From CAVVFX01 sp963747535 (lineage in GTDB: Bacteria > Acidobacteriota > Terriglobia > Bryobacterales > Bryobacteraceae): DNA of 64,000 nt. Shown here in pieces: positions 1 to 8,738 of the stretch. Under the pieces are notes generated by a model. That model did not search any database and had not been told where the DNA came from. It saw nothing but the letters and a program-made list of their open reading frames with translations. Made by a program: the position numbers and the translations under genes. Position 1 is the stretch's first letter. Each line of letters opens with the position of its first letter. The stretch spans positions 248,001 through 312,000 of the forward strand of contig CAVVFX010000008.1 of NCBI GenBank assembly GCA_963747535.1. The letters run 5' to 3'.

Positions 1-93
1 TTGCCGGCAGTGCAGGCACGGGTTCAGGCGGTTCACTCTGGCCGTAAACTGCCGTTGGCCGCGCCCGATCAGGCGGAATTGTCTTTAGAATGA
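1..93 (+). CDS. possible 3' end of an unidentified gene entering from the left
   Basis: Frame 1 of the plus strand is open from the window edge to a TGA at 91-93. It would give the last 30 residues of a protein ending AAPDQAELSLE. The family is not recognised and the stretch is short, so it could be chance. It would fit the idea that the recombinase array was fused to foreign DNA just right of this point. Confidence 0.2.
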   Translation: MPAVQARVQAVHSGRKLPLAAPDQAELSLE

Positions 94-907
94 ACGAACT
101 CTGAAAGGTGGTGTAGTATGCCGAAGCGTGCCGGATCGTGTGGGGACTGACCCGTTTTTCCGCCAGTGAGGGCATTTGGACCTGAGCTTTGCTGACATAT
201 CGCTCGACCAGCGTGTGGATGCCGAATCTTGTTATCGGATGACCGCAGCGATTGAGAAAGACACATGCGGCCGGAGAGCGGCTGGTAATGAGAACTTTGA
301 GTTCATTAACCGTACTCGGCCACAAAGGACATTGCCGCTCTTTTCCACCCTTACCCCGGATTTTCACGGAACAACCAGCCAAGTCCAGTTCGCTCACGAG
401 CAACTGTGCGGCTTCCTGGGCACGAGTGCCGGAGTTGTAGAGAAATAGCAGCAAAGCGTGATCGCGGCGGCCTTGGGCAGTTTGCCGGTCGGGGGAAGCG
501 ATCAGAGCATCCATCTGCGGTTTATCCAAATAGGGGACGATTGCCTTGTTGGTTTTCTTAAATGGGATTGAACGGATCTGACCACACCAGTCGATGTGTT
601 CCGGACTGTGTTCTCCCACGAAACGAGCGAGAGCATGCACCGCAGCCAAGCGCTGGTTGCGAGTGCTGATTGTACACTTCCGCGACTGTTCCAAGTCCGT
701 CAGAAAAAGACGCACCAGATCCGTCGATATGTCGACCACGGTCAGTCGGTCGACGGCTCGGGTCAGTTTGCCAGAGATAAAGGAAATCAGCAGCACCAGG
801 GTATCGCGGTAACTACGTTGTGTATTGCGCGCCAGATTGCGCTCGGCCACCAGATGTTCGAGCAGAAATCTCCGCACCCAAGGTCCCAGCAATGTTAGAT
901 TATTCAC
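1..907 (-). CDS. third tyrosine recombinase of the trio, C-terminus lost
   Basis: The frame opens with GTG at 905-907, overlaps the end of the previous recombinase by 8 bp, and stays open to the window edge. Residues 1-265 read as a phage-integrase-type tyrosine recombinase: a SAM-like N-terminal domain (ERNLARNTQRSYRDTL), the first catalytic Arg in LYNSGTRAQEA, the catalytic Lys region RGKGGKERQCPL, and the SPHTIRHA box. Directly after that box (about position 118) the sequence stops resembling the family. The LGH box and nucleophilic Tyr region are absent and replaced by a proline-rich tail. The protein is therefore probably inactive. Whether the junction is a deletion or an insertion cannot be told from this window. 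Confidence 0.7.
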   Translation of the reverse strand, partial: MNNLTLLGPWVRRFLLEHLVAERNLARNTQRSYRDTLVLLISFISGKLTRAVDRLTVVDISTDLVRLFLTDLEQSRKCTISTRNQRLAAVHALARFVGEHSPEHIDWCGQIRSIPFKKTNKAIVPYLDKPQMDALIASPDRQTAQGRRDHALLLFLYNSGTRAQEAAQLLVSELDLAGCSVKIRGKGGKERQCPLWPSTVNELKVLITSRSPAACVFLNRCGHPITRFGIHTLVERYVSKAQVQMPSLAEKRVSPHTIRHASAYYTTFQSSFILKTIPPDRARPTAVYGQSEPPEPVPALPA

Positions 908-1841
908 GCTGTCCCTCCTGGGCGTAGTGCTCAAAACGCCGGCTGGCCTCCTGCAGTAATTCAGGAGTCATGGTGAGGTAACGCTGGGTAGTCGCGATGT
1001 GAATGTGGCCGAGGTAAGTCGCTAGTTGTGGGAGCAGGCGTTGCACGTCTGCTCCCTGGCGATACCAGGAAATGAGACGATGCACTGCGAAGGCGTGCCT
1101 GAGGTCGTGCAGGCGCGGCTGATAACGGCATCCATCGGAGCGCAAAACGTCGGCGCGGATTCGCAGCCGGCTGAAGATGTTCTCTGCGGTGTTACGTTTC
1201 GTCGGAGTCGCAGTGCGGGTGAGGAACAGCGCCGACTCCAGACGCAACTGTGTGGGGTGATCCTTGGAACGTTGAGCCACGTAGTCCCCCAAGGCGCCGG
1301 TAAGAGCAGAACCCATAGGCACCAGCCGTGACTTGTAGAATTTACTTTCCCGAATGGTGAGAATGCCCTCGGGCAGATCCACATCGGCAAGAGTCAGGGA
1401 AAGCGCTTCACTAATGCGCAGTCCCGCTCCGTACAGCAGCAAGACGAGCATGCGGCAGGTGTAAGGCTGGAGCTTACTGCGTGAACTCTGACAACAGACG
1501 GAGGCGTCGAGCAATCGCTGAAGTTCCGCATGCGAGAAGATGTAGGGAACAAACTGCGGTGGTTGGGGAACGATTTTGGGAAGGGGCGACATAACGGCGA
1601 ATCCCCGTGCCATGGCGAAACGGTAGAAGCCGCAGAGCACTTCGTGTTTACGATGCCAGAAGCGCGTGATGGGGCCTGTCCCCGCGATATAGGCGTGCAC
1701 AGAATCAGCGGAGACTTCTGCCACGCTGATGTCGCCCATAGTTCGACAAAACGACCGCAAGGTGCGGGCTTCGGTGTGGAACCGCATGCCCATGGACTGT
1801 TTGTAGTCAACGTACAAAGTGGTTAGAGTGGCCAGTTTCAT
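900..1841 (-). CDS. second tyrosine recombinase of the trio
   Basis: A 313-residue tyrosine-type site-specific recombinase (phage integrase family). Catalytic boxes are complete: Arg in YGAGLRISEA, Lys region ESKFYKSRLVPM, LHDLRHAFAV, ATYLGHIHI and the Tyr in TTQRYLTM. The ATG overlaps the stop of the first recombinase gene (ATGA) and has an AGGAGG ribosome site about 6 bp upstream, so the three genes are translationally coupled. The three proteins of RIT elements are thought to act together in transposition. Here the third partner is truncated, so mobility is doubtful. Confidence 0.85.
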   Translation of the reverse strand: MKLATLTTLYVDYKQSMGMRFHTEARTLRSFCRTMGDISVAEVSADSVHAYIAGTGPITRFWHRKHEVLCGFYRFAMARGFAVMSPLPKIVPQPPQFVPYIFSHAELQRLLDASVCCQSSRSKLQPYTCRMLVLLLYGAGLRISEALSLTLADVDLPEGILTIRESKFYKSRLVPMGSALTGALGDYVAQRSKDHPTQLRLESALFLTRTATPTKRNTAENIFSRLRIRADVLRSDGCRYQPRLHDLRHAFAVHRLISWYRQGADVQRLLPQLATYLGHIHIATTQRYLTMTPELLQEASRRFEHYAQEGQRE

Positions 1842-3085
1842 CGCAGCCCTCCTAAGTCAAAAGCCGCAACCTCGCGCAAACCAGCTAAATCCACCTTGGC
1901 GTAGATGCGGGTTGCATAGGCGCTGCGGTGCCCGAGGTGATCACCTATTTCCTTCAGCGAAAACCCCTCTCCCAACAGATGGCCAGCGCAGGCATGCCGG
2001 AGCGAGTGCGGCCCGCGGCGCGGAACGTGGATTCCCAACGCACCCAGGCGAGTGCTGACCAGATGGTATAGACCGCCTTGTGAGAGCCGGCGATACGGCG
2101 CCTTAAGGGTGAGGAAAACCTCCCGGCGCGCGCAACGAGGACGCACCTTTTGCAGGTATCGCAGGATAGCCTCGCCGGTCTCTCTGCATAGGGGATATTC
2201 CTGAACTCGCCGGGGTTTGGTACGCGTGATCGAAATCATCTCGCTTTCCCAGTTCAGATTCTCGAGGCACAAGCCTGACACTTCACCACTGCGAAAACCA
2301 TAGGTCGCCAAGAGCATCAGGATGGCTCGGTCGCGGATATCGCGTGCCGAATCGCCTTCAGTGCTGGCGATCAATCGCCGCACGTCCGGCCAGGGTGGGC
2401 CGACCGGGAGTCCTTCGTGCCGAAACAAACGCGGACCATCAATGCCGGCGGCGATGCTGGGCGCACACCAACCGCGCACACCTGCGTATCGAAAGAACGC
2501 GCGCAAGGCTTTGGCGCTGCTGGCCACTGACACGCGCCCCCAACCCTGCTTTCCATGGCTGGCCAGAAAAGCGTCCACATCTTCAAGAGAAACATTGACG
2601 AAGGAACGGCTCTGATCCTCCATCCATCCCAAGAACTTCTCCAAATGCCAGCCCTGATTGCGGATGGTGACCGGAGACAAGCCGCGTTCATCTCGTCGAT
2701 AAGCGGCAAAGTCGGCAAGACGGTCCGCAAAGGGTAGGATCTTGGGTTGGGGCTCTTCCAAACGTCGCAAGAAGTGAAGCCATGTCGTCGCCGTTCGAAT
2801 GAAGAGCTCTCGCGACCACTGCAAGTCTTGTGTACGTCGCCTTTGGTGCTGCTCAGTAGCCCAACGATCGGCGGCCGCCACGATGGCGGAAGGGCTAATA
2901 GCCGAACCGATGTTGATGTCGATTCGCTCGGCAATGACTAAGAGCTCTTGAGCGTGACGTTGTAAAGTCGCGCGAGCCAGGCCTTGGCTAACGCAATGAT
3001 TCAGGTACCGCTCCCGGGCTTCCGCAAACGGACCCTCGCGATGCCGAGTGACGATGGCAGGATACTCGAATAAAGTCTCGAACAC
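1838..3085 (-). CDS. first tyrosine recombinase of the trio
   Basis: A 415-residue tyrosine recombinase. The N-terminal core-binding region is followed by a full catalytic domain: Arg in TYGFRSGEV, Lys region RTKPRRVQEYPL, the PHSLRHACA box, the GDHLGHRS box and the nucleophile in TRIYAKVD. The start is GTG with a strong AAGGAGG site 7 bp upstream. It is the leader gene of the trio, reading away from the TTATGTGGCG repeat cluster, which probably holds both promoter and recombination sites. All residues needed for catalysis appear intact. Confidence 0.88.
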   Translation of the reverse strand: MFETLFEYPAIVTRHREGPFAEARERYLNHCVSQGLARATLQRHAQELLVIAERIDINIGSAISPSAIVAAADRWATEQHQRRRTQDLQWSRELFIRTATTWLHFLRRLEEPQPKILPFADRLADFAAYRRDERGLSPVTIRNQGWHLEKFLGWMEDQSRSFVNVSLEDVDAFLASHGKQGWGRVSVASSAKALRAFFRYAGVRGWCAPSIAAGIDGPRLFRHEGLPVGPPWPDVRRLIASTEGDSARDIRDRAILMLLATYGFRSGEVSGLCLENLNWESEMISITRTKPRRVQEYPLCRETGEAILRYLQKVRPRCARREVFLTLKAPYRRLSQGGLYHLVSTRLGALGIHVPRRGPHSLRHACAGHLLGEGFSLKEIGDHLGHRSAYATRIYAKVDLAGLREVAAFDLGGLR

Positions 3086-3134
3086 AGTCGGACCTCCTTT
3101 GAAATGGGGATGCCCGATCAGTATCGAGTTTTAG

Positions 3135-3243
3135 TTATGTGGCGTTCGCTGAATGCGTGATGTTCAAGCCAATCGACTTAACCGCTGGACGCCACATAAT
3201 TTTGGGGACCACATAACGCACATTATGTGGCGCGCCACATAAT
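3135..3243. repeat. cluster of TTATGTGGCG motifs at the end of the recombinase-trio element
   Basis: The motif TTATGTGGCG or its complement occurs at 3135-3144 (forward), 3191-3200 (complement), 3209-3218 (complement, as CCACATAACG) and as two abutting copies forming a perfect 22-bp palindrome at 3222-3243. This is seen directly. By analogy with other trio elements I infer that these are recombinase binding or terminal sites. They could also act as operators for the recombinase promoter. Confidence 0.7.
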
Positions 3244-3473
3244 ATGCGGTAGTTCCCGCAAGTACGGGTCTGTACGGGGGGTGGCCGGTAACGGCCATCC
3301 CTACCGTGACGGTTCCGTAAGCCAATATTTGCAAGTTGGCACTAGCCTCGCTACCGATCCGGTTTGAAAAGATGTGCATGTTCCGCACAGTAAACGAAGC
3401 CGAAGCAGGCCTCCCGTCCGAAATCCGGCGAAGCTTCCTGCTTTAGTCAATTTCCGGTAAGGGCCGAAGACAA

Positions 3474-4799
3474 CTAAGCCAGTATCGCCCCGATTTTCTT
3501 CGTCCCCGTCGGGAACTTGTCGATCCCCGCACCCACAATTTCATCAGCGACCGTGAGGTACGCGTCACCGATTGTCCCCTGAACCTTTGTATACGAACCC
3601 CTCGCAAGCTTCGGGCTCCCGCCCGCCACAATCATGGCAAGCCCGTTATTCTTGTGCGGATTCGCTTCGGCGTGCTCGTGAACATAGATGAGGCTGGTGT
3701 GATCGAAGAGCGTGCCGTCACCTTCCGGCACTGACTCAAGCCGCGAGATGAGATACGCGAACTCTTCGACGTGCCAGCGGCAAATATCGCGCAGCACCCG
3801 CTGTCCTTCAACGCCATCGGCGCCGGAAGTTTTCCCTTCGGCGTGCGTATAGTCGTGATGCCGTGCGGCCGTGTATCCGAGCCACGGGAATCGCGAGATA
3901 CTCTGGCACTTCGTCAGCATGTACGACACAACGCGTGTCTGCCGTGTCGCGAGCGCCTGCACGAGCAGATCGCTTTGCAGCTTCGCAATGCGAGGCCAAT
4001 CCTTCATATCGCCATCAAAGTCAGGAGGGTCGACGCGCCGGTACTCCGGCGGTAGCACCGCAATTGCCCGCTCCAGATCGCGAATACCCGAGAGGTGCTC
4101 GTCGAGGCGTGACTGGTCGTCACCCGGCAATCTTTTCTTCAATTCCGTGGCATCATCGCGAACCGCGTCTAGAATACTGCGCTTACGATTGACCCAGCCT
4201 TCTTCCTGCACGCCGAACAAACGATCGAATAAGCGGTGCGGAATCATCTCGGGCGGCAGCGCCCGCTCATAACCCGACCAGCTCATATTGCGCTGCATGC
4301 TTTCCCCGAATGACTCCTGTGCCACACCGATCTGCAGCGACCGAAAGCGCGAATCGCCGCCGATCTTGTTTGCGATCACCTGATCGACGGAAGGTCCGCT
4401 CGGTCCCCGGCCGGTAAAGTAGGTGCCGGTCATCAGGCTGCTCATCGAATTAGTGTGGCCGTTGCCTTTACCGTTGGCGGCCGCGTTGTCGAGACCGCTC
4501 AGTACGTGAACGTCTTTGCGCCAGGGTGCGAGCGGCGCCAGACACGGCGTGATTTCGTAATCCGGACCTTCCTCGGTCGGAATCCAGTAGCGCTCTGGAA
4601 TTCCATTCCCGTTGAACCAAAGGACGAAGCGCGTCTCGATCGGCTTCGGCGCAATTTCCGCGGCGTAGGCCGTGCCCAGGGAATTGAACATCGACACCAG
4701 AGGCGGCAAACCAACTGTAATACGCGCTCCCGCGATCGTCATACCTTTCAGCAGGGCACGACGTGAGGTTCTAATTCGACTTGTGATCACTTGCGACAT
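3474..4799 (-). CDS. secreted DUF1552 family protein
   Basis: A 441-residue protein of the DUF1552 family, common in Planctomycetes and Acidobacteria and almost always paired with a DUF1592 protein, as here. The N-terminus has a twin-arginine type signal (SRRALLKG then a hydrophobic stretch ending AYAAE), so export by Tat is likely. The body carries the family's usual segments, such as LWFNGNGIPERYW and LSGLDNAAANGKGNGHTN. Its start lies 29 bp inside the end of the upstream DUF1592 gene, so the two are one transcription unit. Biochemical function is unknown; a role with the haem-bearing partner at the cell surface or periplasm is inferred only from pairing. Confidence 0.88.
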   Translation of the reverse strand: MSQVITSRIRTSRRALLKGMTIAGARITVGLPPLVSMFNSLGTAYAAEIAPKPIETRFVLWFNGNGIPERYWIPTEEGPDYEITPCLAPLAPWRKDVHVLSGLDNAAANGKGNGHTNSMSSLMTGTYFTGRGPSGPSVDQVIANKIGGDSRFRSLQIGVAQESFGESMQRNMSWSGYERALPPEMIPHRLFDRLFGVQEEGWVNRKRSILDAVRDDATELKKRLPGDDQSRLDEHLSGIRDLERAIAVLPPEYRRVDPPDFDGDMKDWPRIAKLQSDLLVQALATRQTRVVSYMLTKCQSISRFPWLGYTAARHHDYTHAEGKTSGADGVEGQRVLRDICRWHVEEFAYLISRLESVPEGDGTLFDHTSLIYVHEHAEANPHKNNGLAMIVAGGSPKLARGSYTKVQGTIGDAYLTVADEIVGAGIDKFPTGTKKIGAILA

Positions 4800-6726
4800 T
4801 CGATGTTCCTTCCATTGCCGTTATTGCAAGCATAAGTTCTTTGAACTGAAATTGCGAGGCCTGAAACCGCTCGAGCGCCCGCCGGATGGCGGGACGGTCC
4901 GCGGGTCCTTCAGGGCGCCCTGCCGAGTAGCGGAAATACTGCTTAACAATGCATTCCTGGCACTGCGGACTCTTCGCCAGGATCGCGCCCATGTCGGCCG
5001 GCGACGAGAACTGCGAATCCGGAATTCCGGCGAGATATCCATTCGTGTTGAAATCCAGGCTAATGGTCTTGACTGGGGCTTTCCTGCCTTTCGCGTTGGG
5101 CTCGCGGAACTCGAGGACCAGCTTCTCCCTGCGTGCGCCCACAGCGTCGAATTTCTCGAAGCCGAAACCGATCGGATCGACCAGCGCATGACACCCGTTG
5201 CACGTCGGATTTGTCGCATGCGCGGACATGCGGTCGCGATTGGTCTGAGGCTTATCGGCAGTCACTGCGGGCAGATTAGTGTTCACGCCAGGCGGGGGAT
5301 CGGGAACATGCTGGCACAGAAACTGCTCACGTACGAACAAGCCGCGCCCGGTCGGTGACGTTTCATCGGGCTTTGCGGTCAGCGCCAGGAACAATCCCTG
5401 TCCAAGCAGCCCTGACCGCTCGGATCCTTTCGGAAACGGAATGCGTTCAATCTCTTTCGCAGGGGCCGGCACTCCGTAAATTGCGGCCAGTTCCGGACCC
5501 ACGTAGCCATAATCAGCCGTAAAGGCGGTCATGAAATCGCGACCGTTCCAGACGAGATCGGAAATGAATGCCCGCGCTTCCTCGGTCATCGCTAGCGCAG
5601 TCTCACGCGTATAAAGGGGAAACTTCCGCCGGTCTCTGCTGGCCGTCTGCAGACGATCGAAGCGCAGCCACTGGCTGGTGAATTCGTCGAGGGCTTCGTG
5701 TGCGTGCGGCTGATCAAGCATGTGCCGCGCTACTTTCTCAATACCGTCTTTGGTCGCGAGTTCGCCTTTCTCGGCCGCCGCAACCAGCTCCGCATTCGGC
5801 ATCGTATCCCAGAGAGTATAGGAAAGACGGCTGGCGGTGGCGTACGGCTTCAGTTTCGGATCGGGCGTCGAGTATATCCAAAACAGGAAGTTTGGCGATT
5901 GGAGCATGGCCTCCACGACAAGCTGCGAGCCCTTCACGAAATCGCTTTCGGCCGCCATCAGCTTTTCGTAGCGCTTCTGTTCGGTGACGGTGAGCGGACG
6001 ACGGAATGCCTTCTTCCCGAACTCGCGCACGAACTGTGCCCGGCAGGGAACAGACGGCTTACAGGGAATCAGACCGTGTGCATCGCCGCCGTGGAATGCC
6101 GCGCGCGCCAGGCGTTCCGCAGCGTCACTGTAAGCCTCGATCAAGATCGGAGAAAGACTCTGTCCCTGCGCCTGATTTTTGAAGCCGTTGATAAAATCCT
6201 CGGGTGGGAACTGATTCGACGGCCCGCTCTGATCGCCGAGAAGATCCCGCACGGTGTGGTTGTACTGGCTGTGCGTCAGCCGCCGCAGCTCGGGTTCGTT
6301 GCTGACTGCAGCCTCCCCGCGGTCCTCCTGCTCGCGATAATGAATCGCTGCCGTGAGATCGTCCCCGGAAAGCTTTGCGAGTATTGCGATCCAATCCAGC
6401 AGTTTGGCCTCCTCGGGACTATCCGGCTTGATCCGTTGACCGCCAGCATGCGGGATGCGATTGGTAGGCTTGCGCAGCAGGAGGGACTGGTCGGGATGCT
6501 CGCGATCCACAAGGACTACCAGCGATTTTCCGAACGCCTCAATCTTCGATGCAGATGCATCGGCCTCGGGGAAATGCAAACGCGTCGCCGAGGCTACCCC
6601 ATCACGGTTATGGCAGTTGCGGCAGGTTGCCTTTTCGAGTACCGGGTAGAGACCGGACGCGAACGACCCGCCTTGCGCCCGAAGGGCAATAGAAAACAAA
6701 AGAATAACAATTGAAAGCTTACGCAA
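4771..6726 (-). CDS. DUF1592/DUF1588/DUF1585 protein with haem-binding motifs
   Basis: A 651-residue exported protein: signal peptide at residues 1-19, a planctomycete-type cytochrome c motif CRNCH at residues 35-39, then the DUF1587, DUF1595, DUF1592, DUF1588 and DUF1585 regions typical of this family. A second CxxCH (CNGCH) lies near residue 507 in the DUF1588 region. The start is TTG with a GAGG site about 6 bp upstream. It is the first gene of a two-gene unit with the DUF1552 gene and is divergent from the LRR genes, only 29 bp away. The family is thought to be periplasmic or surface redox or carbohydrate-related, but its activity is unknown. Confidence 0.88.
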   Translation of the reverse strand: MRKLSIVILLFSIALRAQGGSFASGLYPVLEKATCRNCHNRDGVASATRLHFPEADASASKIEAFGKSLVVLVDREHPDQSLLLRKPTNRIPHAGGQRIKPDSPEEAKLLDWIAILAKLSGDDLTAAIHYREQEDRGEAAVSNEPELRRLTHSQYNHTVRDLLGDQSGPSNQFPPEDFINGFKNQAQGQSLSPILIEAYSDAAERLARAAFHGGDAHGLIPCKPSVPCRAQFVREFGKKAFRRPLTVTEQKRYEKLMAAESDFVKGSQLVVEAMLQSPNFLFWIYSTPDPKLKPYATASRLSYTLWDTMPNAELVAAAEKGELATKDGIEKVARHMLDQPHAHEALDEFTSQWLRFDRLQTASRDRRKFPLYTRETALAMTEEARAFISDLVWNGRDFMTAFTADYGYVGPELAAIYGVPAPAKEIERIPFPKGSERSGLLGQGLFLALTAKPDETSPTGRGLFVREQFLCQHVPDPPPGVNTNLPAVTADKPQTNRDRMSAHATNPTCNGCHALVDPIGFGFEKFDAVGARREKLVLEFREPNAKGRKAPVKTISLDFNTNGYLAGIPDSQFSSPADMGAILAKSPQCQECIVKQYFRYSAGRPEGPADRPAIRRALERFQASQFQFKELMLAITAMEGTSNVASDHKSN

Positions 6727-6741
6727 ATAAACCTCATCCTG

Positions 6742-6747
6742 TATAAT
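6742..6747 (+). promoter_or_regulatory. TATAAT -10 box for the LRR operon
   Basis: A perfect TATAAT lies 8 bp before the GTG start at 6756, so transcription would begin within a few bases of the start codon and the mRNA would be almost leaderless. No good -35 is seen at 17 bp. The box reads TATTAT on the minus strand, so it could also serve the divergent DUF1592 gene. There is no Shine-Dalgarno site before the GTG, which agrees with a leaderless transcript. Confidence 0.5.
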
Positions 6748-6755
6748 AGCGCTAA

Positions 6756-8738
6756 GTGTTTCGCATTATCAGTACCTTTTTGCTTTTTGTCCACCTCGCC
6801 GCCGCCGCGTCTGACCGGGACATCGCCGAATGGGTTCTTCGTTGGGAAGGGCACGTTACAGTCGCTGGACGCGCCCAACCGATCGTCGATATCTCCCAGC
6901 TTAGCGATGATATCCACATCACCGGAATCGACCTGACGGCCTCCGTGATGCGGCCTCAGGAACTTGTCAAGCTGGAAGGGCTGAAAAATCTGCGAGATCT
7001 CTATCTTCCGGGGCCCATTTGGAATCCCGGGGGCGGCCGTGAAGACGCTACGGCCGCTTTCAAAGCGCTCGCGACGCTCACTGGCATCCAACGGCTTGCC
7101 TTCGGCTGGCACTTCAACGCGCGCATCACGATCCGGGACAGCGAAATCAAACAGCTCGCCGGCTGGACAAAGTTGAAGGACCTCCGTTGCGCTCAGTGTG
7201 CGCTCGCCAATTTGGACCTCTCGCAATTTCCCCAACTCGAAAATCTGGACCTCAGCTACAATCCTTTTACTAATAAAGGTATGGAAGGCCTCGCAGCGCT
7301 GAAGAGCCTGCGGCGCCTGCTTCTTCGCGACGCGCTCGTTACCGATGAAGGCCTGAAATCGATTTCCGGCCTTTCGAATCTGGAAGAGCTCGATCTCTCG
7401 GGCGTACGCATCACCGACAAAGGAATCGAGTACCTGCGTAACCTCAAGGCGATGCGCCGCCTCAATCTGCTCGGCGCTGAGGCCACCGACGCTGCTATGG
7501 ATGTTGTCGCCGGAATGGAGCATCTCGAGGTCTTAAACCTGTATCGGACGAAGGTTAGCAATACGGGTCTAGCCAAATTGCAGAATCTCAAAAGGCTCGT
7601 CGATCTCGATCTGCGCTACAGCCGCGTCACGTCGAACGGGCTCGCAACGCTTCGGGCCGCGCTGCCTGGCGCGAAGCTTCAGTTCGTGGGAGCCAACCCA
7701 CCGATCTCGAAGGTACGTGCGGCCGAACGGCCATCGTCTGATTCCGAGGACGCGATCGTTCTGTGGCTCAAAACGTTGGGCGGCACCACCAGGTCAACTG
7801 ACGGACACGTCACATACGTGAATCTCTCGGCGTCGCCGATCAGCGACACACAACTCGCGAGTCTCGCGGGATTGCATTATCTCGAAAGGCTGGAGTTGCA
7901 GGTCACCCAGGTTGGCGACCTCGGGCTTGCGTCGCTCACCTCTCTGACCGGCCTCAAAGAACTGAACCTCAGCAACACGACCGTATCTGACGCAGGACTC
8001 GAGAAACTCACCGCGCTTTCTCATCTTCAGACTTTGCGGCTCTCGGGAACATTGGTTGAGGGACCGGGGATCGCGCACCTGGCCCGTCTTCGTGAACTGC
8101 GCGACCTCGACCTCTCGAACACCCGCCTTTCCGACAAGTACCTCGTCGACATCGCGCACATCACAAGTCTGTTGACTCTTAAGATCGGCTACACGGATAT
8201 TACAGATGCCGGAATTAGCAGCCTCGCCCCTCTCGTTCGTCTCGAACTGCTTGACGTGACCAGCACGGATCTGAGCAATTCTGGGCTCGCCGCCATCGCC
8301 AGCCTGACCAATCTCCGGGAACTCTATCTCAACCATACCCGGTTCAATTCGGAAGGACTGCCCGCGCTAAAACCGCTTCAGAAGCTGGAGCGAATCGAAC
8401 TGCTGCGTACGCGCACGAACAACGCCGGACTTGAGACGCTTGCATCGCTGAAGAACCTCCAAAGGATCGGTCTGGATTACACAACCGTCAGCGATCCGGG
8501 TCTTGCGGCACTCCATTCGTTGCCCCTGTTGCAGGACATCAGCCTCGACTCAACCGATGTCAGCGATAAGAGCGTTGAAACTCTGAAGTCAATGGGAAAA
8601 CTGAAGTCGCTGAACCTCTATCACACTCTTGTTACGGAGAAAGGCATGCACGATCTTACAGCAGCTCTGCCGGCATGTAAAATCGTCTTCGATCGCGACT
8701 CCGCGCTGGCCAATCGAAGAGCTCGGGGGGAAAACTGA
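6756..8738 (+). CDS. secreted leucine-rich repeat protein (660 aa)
   Basis: Signal peptide at residues 1-18 (hydrophobic FLLFVHLAAAA). Next comes an N-terminal cap of the IAEWVLRWEGHV type seen before LRRs in planctomycete and acidobacterial proteins, and then about 20 leucine-rich repeats of roughly 24 residues (for example LTGLKELNLSNTTVSDAGLEKL). A second cap-like segment (AIVLWLKTLGG) near residue 332 splits the repeats into two blocks, which suggests an internal duplication. The start is GTG, just behind a TATAAT. Such proteins bind other proteins or surface polymers; the partner is unknown. The stop overlaps the start of the next LRR gene (TGATG). Confidence 0.85.
   Translation: MFRIISTFLLFVHLAAAASDRDIAEWVLRWEGHVTVAGRAQPIVDISQLSDDIHITGIDLTASVMRPQELVKLEGLKNLRDLYLPGPIWNPGGGREDATAAFKALATLTGIQRLAFGWHFNARITIRDSEIKQLAGWTKLKDLRCAQCALANLDLSQFPQLENLDLSYNPFTNKGMEGLAALKSLRRLLLRDALVTDEGLKSISGLSNLEELDLSGVRITDKGIEYLRNLKAMRRLNLLGAEATDAAMDVVAGMEHLEVLNLYRTKVSNTGLAKLQNLKRLVDLDLRYSRVTSNGLATLRAALPGAKLQFVGANPPISKVRAAERPSSDSEDAIVLWLKTLGGTTRSTDGHVTYVNLSASPISDTQLASLAGLHYLERLELQVTQVGDLGLASLTSLTGLKELNLSNTTVSDAGLEKLTALSHLQTLRLSGTLVEGPGIAHLARLRELRDLDLSNTRLSDKYLVDIAHITSLLTLKIGYTDITDAGISSLAPLVRLELLDVTSTDLSNSGLAAIASLTNLRELYLNHTRFNSEGLPALKPLQKLERIELLRTRTNNAGLETLASLKNLQRIGLDYTTVSDPGLAALHSLPLLQDISLDSTDVSDKSVETLKSMGKLKSLNLYHTLVTEKGMHDLTAALPACKIVFDRDSALANRRARGEN

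Larger units (their letters stand above)
1..3243 (-). mobile_element. RIT-type element (recombinase in trio), left end truncated
   Basis: Three tyrosine recombinase genes lie head to tail on the minus strand with overlapping ends (4 bp between the first and second, 8 bp between the second and third). This is the hallmark of RIT elements. The right end, just upstream of the first gene, carries several copies of the motif TTATGTGGCG in alternating orientation, ending in a 22-bp palindrome at 3222-3243. No matching end was seen on the left, where the third gene loses homology around position 120. I infer that the element is truncated or rearranged there. The extent given is the part visible in the window. 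Confidence 0.75.

Noticed and set aside
3164..3388. 74-residue minus-strand frame between the recombinase trio and the DUF1552 gene
   Set aside because: It runs through the TTATGTGGCG repeats, has no ribosome site and no family resemblance.
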